From positions 1-64,000 of the forward strand of contig DATDLN010000046.1 of the NCBI GenBank assembly GCA_036519295.1: a stretch of DNA of 64,000 bases, written 5' to 3'. The position numbers were made by a program, and so were the translations under genes. Under the pieces are notes generated by a model. That model did not search any database. It was not told the origin of the DNA and worked only from the letters and a program-made list of their open reading frames with translations. Below are positions 8,879-15,527 of the stretch, one piece after another. The DNA is from JACVRW01 sp036519295. GTDB lineage: Bacteria; Actinomycetota; Thermoleophilia; Solirubrobacterales; Thermoleophilaceae. Numbering within the stretch: the stretch's first letter is position 1; every line of letters begins with the position of its first letter.

Positions 8879-8900
8879 AACGCGGGAAAGAACGCGCGTT
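8879..8900. repeat. Inverted repeat in the gntR-metF divergent region
   Basis: AACGCG (8879-8884) and CGCGTT (8895-8900) form a 6-bp inverted repeat with a 10-base spacer, 60 bases before the metF start. It could be an operator half-site pair. GC-rich repeats like this also occur by chance. Confidence 0.3.
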
Positions 8901-8959
8901 GGCATGATAAGGGGCGCAATCGCAGGCGCGAGCCTCGCATATCACCGAGCAGGGCGGAT

Positions 8960-9856
8960 GTGAGCTTGATCGAGTCGCCCGAGCGTTCCAGCACCCACGC
9001 GAGCGAAGCCGAGTCCCGACGGGCGTTGATCGAGGCGTTGAAGCGCCCCCGCTACGAGATCCTGCCGCTCGACGGGATCGCAGACGAGGTCGAGGCGCAG
9101 GTGCCGCGCGGGGTCAAGCTCACGGTCACGGCATCTCCCCGGCGGGGTCTAGACGCGACCCTCGAGCTCGCGGAGCGCCTGAGCGGCGCCGGCTATGCGG
9201 TCGCGCCGCACGTGTCCGCGCGCCTCGTCCCCGACGCCGCTCACCTGAAGGACCTGGTGCGGCGCCTTCGCTCCGCGGGGATCGACGACATGTTCGTGAT
9301 CGCCGGCGACACGAGCGAGCCGGCGGGCGAGTTCGAAGGGGCTGCCGCCCTCCTCAAGGCGATGGGCGAGCTGCGCGAACGCTTCTCCGAGGTCGGTATC
9401 TCGGGCTACCCCGAGAGCCATCACGTGATCAGCGACGAGAACACCATCGAGGCCATGTTCGAGAAGGAGCCGATGGCCACGTACATCGTCAGCCAGATCT
9501 GCTTCGAGGCCGACGTGATCGAGACCTGGGTTCGCCGTGTGCGCGCCCGAGGCACCTTCCTCCCCATCTGGATCGGAGTGCCGGGAACCGTCGATAACCG
9601 CAGGCTGCTGCAGATCTCCCGGAAGATCGGGCTGGGCGAGTCGGCGCGCTTCCTCAGGGCGCACGGCGGCTGGGTGCGGCGCCTCGCCCTCCCGCGCCGC
9701 TACACGCCCACCACCCTGGTCAGGGACATCGCGCCCTCGATCGCCGACCCTGGCGCACGGATAGCGGGCTTTCACATCTATACCTTCAACGAACTCGAGC
9801 GCACCGAGGAATGGCGGCGGCAGCTCGTCGAGCAGCTGATCGCACAGCACGAGTAG
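8960..9856 (+). CDS. metF: Methylenetetrahydrofolate reductase (MetF family)
   Basis: 298 residues from the GTG at 8960. It has the TIM-barrel features of MTHFR: an early VKLTVTASP strand, HVSAR (barrel strand 2), DDMFVIAGD, ISGYPESHHV and SQICFEADVIETWV. The enzyme interconverts 5-methyl-THF and 5,10-methylene-THF. Here it is followed after 25 bases by a GcvT/DmdA-like methyltransferase. DmdA-type demethylases release 5-methyl-THF, and a MetF is then needed to oxidise it (established for DMSP demethylation). I therefore infer a catabolic, methyl-oxidising role rather than a role in methionine synthesis. The sequence is a distant member, so the assignment is to family rather than to a characterised enzyme. 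Confidence 0.85.
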   Translation: MSLIESPERSSTHASEAESRRALIEALKRPRYEILPLDGIADEVEAQVPRGVKLTVTASPRRGLDATLELAERLSGAGYAVAPHVSARLVPDAAHLKDLVRRLRSAGIDDMFVIAGDTSEPAGEFEGAAALLKAMGELRERFSEVGISGYPESHHVISDENTIEAMFEKEPMATYIVSQICFEADVIETWVRRVRARGTFLPIWIGVPGTVDNRRLLQISRKIGLGESARFLRAHGGWVRRLALPRRYTPTTLVRDIAPSIADPGARIAGFHIYTFNELERTEEWRRQLVEQLIAQHE

Positions 9857-9881
9857 GTCGACAGAAGGAGGAGCACCCACC

Positions 9882-11078
9882 GTGGCAGAGATCAACGAGC
9901 ACCCCGGCATCCTGCTCTACACGCGTATCCGGAAGTCGCCGTACTTCTACGCGTCGCGGCGCCACGGCGTGCAGCTCTACAGCGTCTACAACCACACCTA
10001 CCACCCGCGGCACTACGGCGATCCCGTCGAGGAGTACTGGCAGCTGCTGAACGGGGTCACGCTCTGGGACGTGGGCGTCGAGCGCCAGATCGAGATCAGC
10101 GGGCCCGACGCGTTCGATTTCACCAACCTGCTCGTCGCGCGCGACCTCAACAAGTGCGAGGTCGAGCAGTGCAAGTACGTGTTCAACTGCCTGCCCGACG
10201 GGGGGATCATCAACGACCCGGTGCTGCTGCGCGTCGAGGAGAACCGCTTCTGGCTCTCGCTCGCCGACAGCGACGTGGAGCTCTGGGCCAGGGGCGTGGC
10301 CTACAACTCCGATTACGACGTCGAGGTCAAGGAGATCGACGTCGGACCGGTGCAGGTGCAGGGGCCGAAGTCGAAGGACGTGATGGTCGACCTCTTCGGC
10401 GAGAGGATTCTCGAGATCCCCTACTACTTCCTCCGTCCCTTCGAGCTCAACGGCATGAAGGTGCTCGTCTCGCGCACCGGCTACACCGCCGAGCTGGGCT
10501 ACGAGATCTACCTCTACGACGCCAGCAAACACGGCGTGAAGCTCTGGGAGGCCGTGCTGGAGGCGGGCAAGCCGCACGACCTGGCCGTGATCGGCCCGTG
10601 CCACATCCGGCGAATCGAGGGCGGCATCCTCGCCCTTGGGTGCGACATGTGGTACGACACGAATCCCTACGAGGTCGGCATGGGCTACGACTGGATGGTC
10701 GACCTGGAGCAGGGCTCCGACTTCATCGGCAAGGAGGCGCTCCACCGCATCAAGGAGGAGGGGCCGAAGCGCAAGCTGGTGGGAGTCGAGATCGGCGGCG
10801 ACCGGCTCGGCGCCTACAACGACGGCACGATGATCGACGTCTTCCCCGTGCATATGAACGGCGGGCGAGTCGGCGAGGTGACCTCGGCCTGCCACTCGCC
10901 GCGGCTCGAGAAGAACATCGGCTACGCGATGGTCCCGATCGAGCACAGCGAGCTCGGCACGGAGTTCGAGGTGGAGCGGCCCGACGGAACGGCGTCGGCG
11001 GTGGTCGTCGAGAAGCCGTTCATCGATCCGAAGAAGGAGACGCCGAAGCAGCAGCTCGCCACGGGCCAGGGGACCTGA
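9882..11078 (+). CDS. Stand-alone GcvT/DmdA-like tetrahydrofolate methyltransferase, candidate glycine betaine demethylase
   Basis: 398 residues from the GTG at 9882, with a GAAGGAGG Shine-Dalgarno about 10 bases upstream. Folate-binding GcvT domain: TLWDVGVERQIEISGPDAF, then LPDGGIINDPVLLRV, VQVQGPKSKDVM, SRTGYTAELGYEIYL and IEGGILALGCDM. The GcvT C-terminal barrel covers about 285-380 (IGKEALHRI ... GEVTSACHSPRLEKNIGYAMV). There is no FAD domain and no glycine-cleavage gcvH or gcvP nearby, so it is not simply the T-protein. Stand-alone members such as DmdA move a methyl from a sulfonium compound to THF. With metF upstream and choline-oxidising genes nearby, glycine betaine is the likeliest methyl donor (inference). 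Confidence 0.85.
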   Translation: MAEINEHPGILLYTRIRKSPYFYASRRHGVQLYSVYNHTYHPRHYGDPVEEYWQLLNGVTLWDVGVERQIEISGPDAFDFTNLLVARDLNKCEVEQCKYVFNCLPDGGIINDPVLLRVEENRFWLSLADSDVELWARGVAYNSDYDVEVKEIDVGPVQVQGPKSKDVMVDLFGERILEIPYYFLRPFELNGMKVLVSRTGYTAELGYEIYLYDASKHGVKLWEAVLEAGKPHDLAVIGPCHIRRIEGGILALGCDMWYDTNPYEVGMGYDWMVDLEQGSDFIGKEALHRIKEEGPKRKLVGVEIGGDRLGAYNDGTMIDVFPVHMNGGRVGEVTSACHSPRLEKNIGYAMVPIEHSELGTEFEVERPDGTASAVVVEKPFIDPKKETPKQQLATGQGT

Positions 11079-11887
11079 GCACCGCGGTCCACACCCTCTC
11101 CGGCCCGCTCGACGACGAGCGGCGCGGAGAGCTTGTCTTCCGAGGCGACCTGCTCGTCTTCAAGCGGGTGCCGCCGCTGCTCGAGGCGGCGCGCTTGGTG
11201 GATGCTCTGATCGGAGCGGCGCCCGGCCCGCCGGACTTGGCCGCAATCGACGAGCTTCAGCGAGACGTTCGGACAGACCCCCGGATGAAGGAGCTCTTCC
11301 GCGCGGCGCTCGAGCACCTGGGCGTCGACCCGGCCCGGAGCTACTGGGACTCCATCTACCTGCGCGTCGTGCCGCCGATCGAGCGGGGCGCCGAGCGACA
11401 GATTGGGAGGATCGGGTTCCATCGCGACACGTGGTCGTCCAACGTGCTCCAGCAGACGAACTGGTGGACGACGATCCGTCCGCTCGCCGCCGACCGCACG
11501 ATCGCCTTCTATCCCGACTATTGGTCCCGGCCGATCGCCAACACGAGCGCGGATTGGGATCTCGACGAGATCCGCGCCCTCCGCAGGAGCGGGGAGCGCG
11601 ACGAGGACATAGCGATCGTGCCGGAGCCCAGCGAGCCGGTGGACACCTCGTCGGAGCTTCGGATCGTGATCGAGCCGGGCGATCTCCTCTGCTTCTCCGG
11701 GGCGCACCTGCACGCGAGCGTGCCCAATGTGTCGGAAAGAACGCGGGTCAGCGTCGAACTTCGAACGGTGAACCTTGACGACCTGGCGCAGGGTCGCGGC
11801 GCCCCAGACATCGACGGACGGGCCCCGAAGGTTCCGCTGGGGTGGTTTCGGTCGATGGAGGACGGGTCGCAGCTGCGGCCGCCTTAG
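11075..11887 (+). CDS. Fe(II)/2-oxoglutarate-dependent oxygenase-like protein (phytanoyl-CoA dioxygenase type)
   Basis: About 270 residues. A FHRDTW motif supplies the HxD of the metal site, GAHLHASVPN the distal His, and TRVSVELRTV the 2-oxoglutarate-binding Arg. IVIEPGDLLCFSGAHLH is typical of the double-stranded beta-helix core. Substrate unknown; hydroxylation or oxidative demethylation of a small amine would fit the neighbourhood (inference). The start is unusual: conserved-looking sequence (HTLSGPLDDERRGELVFRGD) precedes the first canonical start (GTG at 11168). The only candidate before it is CTG at 11075, which overlaps the stop of the methyltransferase gene as CTGA. It converges with the exonuclease gene, sharing 4 bases. 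Confidence 0.75.
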   Translation: MSTAVHTLSGPLDDERRGELVFRGDLLVFKRVPPLLEAARLVDALIGAAPGPPDLAAIDELQRDVRTDPRMKELFRAALEHLGVDPARSYWDSIYLRVVPPIERGAERQIGRIGFHRDTWSSNVLQQTNWWTTIRPLAADRTIAFYPDYWSRPIANTSADWDLDEIRALRRSGERDEDIAIVPEPSEPVDTSSELRIVIEPGDLLCFSGAHLHASVPNVSERTRVSVELRTVNLDDLAQGRGAPDIDGRAPKVPLGWFRSMEDGSQLRPP

Positions 11888-12531
11888 AGCCGCGCGTCGC
11901 GCTCGTGCACGAGACGCCAGGCGCGCACTCGCCGGCCGGCGCCCGTAAGCGCCGCCACGCTGCCGCGACCGTGGGCTTCGAGGTGGGTGGCCAGGGCGAG
12001 GAACGCCTGGGCCGTCGTGAGGGCGTCGCCCTCGGCGTCGTGCGGGCGATGCGCCGGGAGCCCGAGCGAGGCGGCGACGTCGCCGAGCGAGCGCGAGCCG
12101 GAGTCGCCCTCGCCGCGCTCGATGCCCAGCAGGCGCCAAAGCAGTGCGGTATCGACCGCCGGGCGAGGCGGCAGGCGCTCGAGCGGCCCGCGGTGGGCGC
12201 GTAGGAACGCGCGTTCCACCCCCACCACGTGGGCCACCAGGGTACGGTGGCGCATCGCGCCCATCAGCGGCATGAGCGCCTCCGGGGGCGGCGGCGCTGA
12301 AGCCAGGTCCTGGGCGCGCAGGCCGTGGATCTGGATCGAGCGCGGGGACAGCGAAGCCGCCGGCCGCACCAGCCCGCTCACGGCGCCCCCGGCGAGGATG
12401 CGCCCCTCTTCCACGGGGATCGCCGCGTAGGAGATCACCTCGTCGCGCCGGGGGTCGAGTCCGGTTGTCTCGACGTCGACCACGACGAAGCGGGCCGCCC
12501 GCCAGGAGGTCCGCCAGGGGAGGGGCCTCAC
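11884..12531 (-). CDS. DEDDh-type 3'-5' exonuclease (DNA polymerase III epsilon-like)
   Basis: 215 residues. ExoI motif DVETTG gives D19 and E21, and HDAEGDA near residue 163 is ExoIII. The ExoII region reads AHVVGVERAFL, where most relatives have H-N-x-x-F-D-x-x-F-L: the usual catalytic Asp appears as Glu and Asn as Val, so activity may be altered. The ATG at 12531 overlaps the stop of the upstream cNMP-CBS-nucleotidyltransferase gene by 4 bases. A pair of this kind (DUF294 nucleotidyltransferase plus exonuclease) recurs beside solute transport genes in other bacteria, as I recall it; the function of the pair is not known. Confidence 0.85.
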   Translation of the reverse strand: MRPLPWRTSWRAARFVVVDVETTGLDPRRDEVISYAAIPVEEGRILAGGAVSGLVRPAASLSPRSIQIHGLRAQDLASAPPPPEALMPLMGAMRHRTLVAHVVGVERAFLRAHRGPLERLPPRPAVDTALLWRLLGIERGEGDSGSRSLGDVAASLGLPAHRPHDAEGDALTTAQAFLALATHLEAHGRGSVAALTGAGRRVRAWRLVHERDARL

Positions 12532-14366
12532 CGTCCGGACAGCCCGAGCTTGAGCGCGACTCCCCGCTGTACCTTCGCTACGGCGCGAAACGCCTCCTTG
12601 AGGGAGGTGCGGGTGAGCGGGGCGAGGCGCTCCGGGTCGATCAAGTCGTCGGGCGGCAGTCCCTCCCGCAGCCGTCCCACGTGGTGCTCCATACGCAGCG
12701 CGCAGACGAGCTCGAAGGCGTCACGCAGGACCGCCGCGTCGTCGGCCTCGAGCGTCCCTTCCGCTTCGGCGGCCTCCAGTCGCGCCCGGGTAGACGCCGC
12801 GGTCACCCCGGATGCCAGCCCGGCCCAGCGCGCCAGCGACTCGATCGGGATCAGCCCGCCGCGCTTGATGTCGAGCCTTCCCTTGCGCTCGCCGCTCGAC
12901 TCGAGCACGAAGTGGCGGAAGAAGCCGGTGGGTGGACGCTCGGCAAGCGCGGCGATGGCAAGCCGGCGCAGCGTGCGGTCGCGCCGTGGAATCCCGGCGA
13001 AGGCGGCGGCGAGCCGCTCGGCCGCCGTGGTGGCCCCCCATACCGCGGCGCTCTCCACGACGACCCCCAGAAGCATCAGGCCGCGACCCCGGTCGGGATC
13101 CTCGAGCCACTCCTCGGCCGCCCGCTCCCATTCGATGATCGACCGCGCGAATAGCGGGTTCGATGCCACCGCCCCGCGGCCGTCGGGAACCAGTCCGCTG
13201 GCCGACAGCCCCGCCAGCACCCGCCTGGCCAGCGCGAGCATGCTTTCCCGCGGGCCCGGATCGTCGCCGCCGTCCCAGGCGAGCGCGCAGTCGACGTCCG
13301 AGCCAGGGAAGGGCTCACGGCGGCCGAAGCTGCCGAGCGCAAGCCAGGAGTAGGGCACGGGGGGCGGGCCAAGCTCCTCGTGCGCAATCTCGATCAGGCG
13401 GCGGGTGACGGTGTCGTGGATGCTCGCGATCATTCGGCTGATCACCGGCGCGGGGACGTCCCCGTCGTACAGCGCAATCACCGTCTGCGGGAGCTCGGTC
13501 GCCGCCTCGGCCACGCCGGCGGCATCCTTGCTGCGTGCGATCAGCGATCGGAGGTGGAAGGGGGCGCGCCGCTCGCTCGCCATCAGGTCCACGTCGTCGA
13601 TCACCCCGATCAGCTGACCGCGCGCCTCGAGCACCAGCAGGTGCCGAACGCCGTGGTCGAGCATTTCGACCAGCGCCTCCGAGGCCGTGGTGTCGGCCGT
13701 CACCGTCCGCGCCGGTGCGGTCATGATCTCCGCGAGCGGCGTGTCGGGTGCGGCGCCCGCGGCGACGACCCCGGTGCGGATGTCGTGGTCGGTCACGATG
13801 CCGTGCCCGTCGCCGAGGTCCGTGACGACGCACGAGCGCCCCTTCTCGACCATTCGCTGTGCCGCCTCCTGTACGGGCGTGGCGGGTGGGCAGACGAGCG
13901 CCGGCGCGCGGATGAGCTCGCGCACCACACGGCCCGTGGCGGATGGCGGGGGTTCAGGCTCGGGGCTCGCGAGCAGCCGCCCCTCGCGCGTCAGCGACGC
14001 CGCGAGGAAACGCACCGCCGCCGGTCGCTCGAGCACCGGGCGAATCGCGCGCTCCGGAATGCGGTAGACGAGCGTGTCCTCGGCGGCGCGCGCGACGAAT
14101 CCCAGCGGGCTCTCCGCGAGCAGGGAGGCGAACCCGAACATCTCGCCCTCGCCGACGAGGTCGAGCAGCCGGCCGCCGCTCAAGAGCTCCACCGACCCGC
14201 GCCTCACGACGTAGGCGAACTCGGCCGTCGCCTCGGCGCTCTCGAGGATCGGCGCGCGGGCGGCATGGAACTCGATCTCGGCAGCGGCGGCGACGCTCCG
14301 GAGCGCCTCCTCGTCGAGCGTGTCGAAGGGAGGGTGGCGCTGAAGAAACTCGGCGATGTCGTACAT
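12528..14366 (-). CDS. Signal-integrating protein: cNMP-binding domain, two CBS domains, DUF294 nucleotidyltransferase
   Basis: 612 residues in four parts. Residues about 1-125 form a cyclic-nucleotide-binding-like beta roll (YVVRRGSVELLSGGR, GEMFGFASLL). Residues about 150-270 form a CBS pair (IVTDHDIRTG; GVIDDVDLMA). Residues about 330-420 form the DUF294 nucleotidyltransferase domain with GSFGRREPFPGSDVDCALAW, keeping the G-S and D-x-D catalytic pattern of GlnD-like enzymes. The rest is DUF294_C (FVLESSGERKGRLDIKRGGL). It probably senses nucleotides and modifies a partner, but the target is unknown. It is divergent from the betaine-binding lipoprotein, sharing a 105-130 base control region that contains an AGATATATCA site, so both may respond to the cluster regulator. 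Confidence 0.88.
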   Translation of the reverse strand: MYDIAEFLQRHPPFDTLDEEALRSVAAAAEIEFHAARAPILESAEATAEFAYVVRRGSVELLSGGRLLDLVGEGEMFGFASLLAESPLGFVARAAEDTLVYRIPERAIRPVLERPAAVRFLAASLTREGRLLASPEPEPPPSATGRVVRELIRAPALVCPPATPVQEAAQRMVEKGRSCVVTDLGDGHGIVTDHDIRTGVVAAGAAPDTPLAEIMTAPARTVTADTTASEALVEMLDHGVRHLLVLEARGQLIGVIDDVDLMASERRAPFHLRSLIARSKDAAGVAEAATELPQTVIALYDGDVPAPVISRMIASIHDTVTRRLIEIAHEELGPPPVPYSWLALGSFGRREPFPGSDVDCALAWDGGDDPGPRESMLALARRVLAGLSASGLVPDGRGAVASNPLFARSIIEWERAAEEWLEDPDRGRGLMLLGVVVESAAVWGATTAAERLAAAFAGIPRRDRTLRRLAIAALAERPPTGFFRHFVLESSGERKGRLDIKRGGLIPIESLARWAGLASGVTAASTRARLEAAEAEGTLEADDAAVLRDAFELVCALRMEHHVGRLREGLPPDDLIDPERLAPLTRTSLKEAFRAVAKVQRGVALKLGLSGR

Positions 14367-14386
14367 AAGCCCCGGGCCGGATCGCC

Positions 14387-14396
14387 AGATATATCA
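14387..14396. promoter_or_regulatory. Operator-like site AGATATATCA upstream of the betaine-binding lipoprotein
   Basis: This site matches the palindrome at 7509 in nine of ten positions. Its surroundings, GGATCGCCAGATATATCAGT, are nearly repeated at 15490-15508. It ends three bases before a TTGACA -35 box, a position suited to repression of that promoter. Confidence 0.6.
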
Positions 14397-14399
14397 GTC

Positions 14400-14428
14400 T
14401 TGACATGCCTGCCCGAGATTGAGATATT
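14400..14428 (+). promoter_or_regulatory. Sigma-70-type promoter of the betaine-binding lipoprotein gene
   Basis: TTGACA at 14400-14405 and GATATT at 14423-14428 are separated by 17 bases, a near-consensus housekeeping promoter and the best one I can see in the window. It points at the substrate-binding protein gene. Confidence 0.6.
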
Positions 14429-14477
14429 GCGGCACCGGGCTCCGGACGGCAACGTCCCCGCACCGAAGCCCTTGACG

Positions 14478-14486
14478 AGGAGGAGG
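14478..14486 (+). promoter_or_regulatory. Strong Shine-Dalgarno that selects a CTG start
   Basis: AGGAGGAGG at 14478-14486 lies 9 bases before CTG at 14496. The only upstream canonical start, TTG at 14472, precedes this ribosome-binding sequence and so cannot use it. Confidence 0.55.
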
Positions 14487-14495
14487 GGAGCGACG

Positions 14496-15479
14496 CTGCG
14501 CAAGCTGAGAGGAGCGAGAGCATTTGCCGGCCTCGCGGTCATCGGCACGGCTCTCGTGCTCTTCGGCGCCGGCTGCGGGGACGACGAGCCGGCCGCCGGC
14601 GAGAAACCCGGCGAGGGGGAGACGATCAGGATCGCGGTCAACCCGTGGACCGGGTCGGCGGTCAACGCGAACGTGGCGAAGATCCTCCTCGAGCGGGAGC
14701 TCGGCTACAAGGTGGAGCTCGTGAAGATCGACGAGAACAGCCAGTTCCCGGCCATCGCATCGGACGAGCTGGACGCCTCGCTCGAGGTCTGGCCCTCGGG
14801 ACACGCGGCCGACATCAACCGCTATATCGAGGGCCGACGCGGCGGCCCGCTCCGGGACGGCGGAATCGTCAACGACGGCAACCTGGGGATCATCGGGAAC
14901 ATCGGCTGGTGGGTTCCCAACTACCTGCTGAAGGACCATCCCGAGCTCGCCCGCTGGCAGGGACTCAAGGGCAACGAGGACTTGGTGAACGGCGAGTTCC
15001 TCGCCGGGGACCCGACGTTCGTGTCCTACGACAGCGAGATCATCAAGAACCTCGGCCTCGACCTGAAGATCGTCAACACCGGCTCCGAGCGAGCCCTGCT
15101 GCAGGCCATCGACAAGGCCTACAAGGCGAAGCAGCCCTTCCTCACCTACTTCTACACGCCACATTGGGCGCACCGGAAGTACGACCTCACGGAGGTTCAG
15201 CTCCCGGCCTACGACGAGCACTGCGAGGAAGCCGCGCGCGATCACGACGGCAAGGGCTACGACTGCGACTACGCCAACGACGTCCTCTTCAAGATGGGGT
15301 GGCTGGGGCTGCAGGACAAGGCGCCTGAGGCGGCCAGTTTTCTCGAGAAGTTCAACTACTCGACCGACGATCAGCAGGAGATCGCCTTCGAGGCGGACGC
15401 TCAAGGCATGCCAATCCGACAGGCCGCGGAGCAGTGGATCGATCAGAACCCGGACGTCTGGCGGAAGTGGCTCTCGTGA
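14496..15479 (+). CDS. Glycine betaine/choline-type substrate-binding lipoprotein (OpuAC family)
   Basis: 327 residues if translation starts at CTG 14496, giving a signal sequence of the form MRKLRGARAF, a hydrophobic core, and GAGC as lipobox. An alternative TTG at 14472 adds eight residues. The mature part has the OpuAC/ProX pattern: IRIAVNPWTGSAVNANVAKI, LDASLEVWPSGHA, GNIGWWVPNY, FLTYFYTPHW. Trp and Tyr residues like these form the aromatic cage for quaternary amines in characterised members. No ABC ATPase or OpuAB-like permease gene is adjacent; instead an APC permease follows 48 bases downstream. It could serve an ABC transporter encoded elsewhere or assist the permease. Promoter and operator-like site lie directly upstream. 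Confidence 0.85.
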   Translation: MRKLRGARAFAGLAVIGTALVLFGAGCGDDEPAAGEKPGEGETIRIAVNPWTGSAVNANVAKILLERELGYKVELVKIDENSQFPAIASDELDASLEVWPSGHAADINRYIEGRRGGPLRDGGIVNDGNLGIIGNIGWWVPNYLLKDHPELARWQGLKGNEDLVNGEFLAGDPTFVSYDSEIIKNLGLDLKIVNTGSERALLQAIDKAYKAKQPFLTYFYTPHWAHRKYDLTEVQLPAYDEHCEEAARDHDGKGYDCDYANDVLFKMGWLGLQDKAPEAASFLEKFNYSTDDQQEIAFEADAQGMPIRQAAEQWIDQNPDVWRKWLS

Positions 15480-15496
15480 CCGAGTGTCCGGATCGC

Positions 15497-15506
15497 AGAT
15501 ATATCA
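15497..15506. promoter_or_regulatory. Operator-like site AGATATATCA upstream of the APC permease
   Basis: Same ten bases as at 14387, in a near-duplicate context (GGATCGCAGATATATCAGT). It lies in the 48-base gap between the lipoprotein stop and the permease GTG at 15528, which suggests separate control of the permease-dehydrogenase genes. Confidence 0.6.
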
Positions 15507-15527
15507 GTTGCAGAGGGGAGGTCGCCC

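Noticed and set aside
9882..11078. Aminomethyltransferase of the glycine cleavage system
   Set aside because: No gcvH or gcvP is nearby, and the metF and choline-gene context fits a DmdA-like role better; the family remains GcvT.
13380..14471. N-terminal extension of the betaine-binding lipoprotein
   Set aside because: It is antisense to the cNMP-CBS-DUF294 gene and would place the lipoprotein signal sequence in the middle of a protein.
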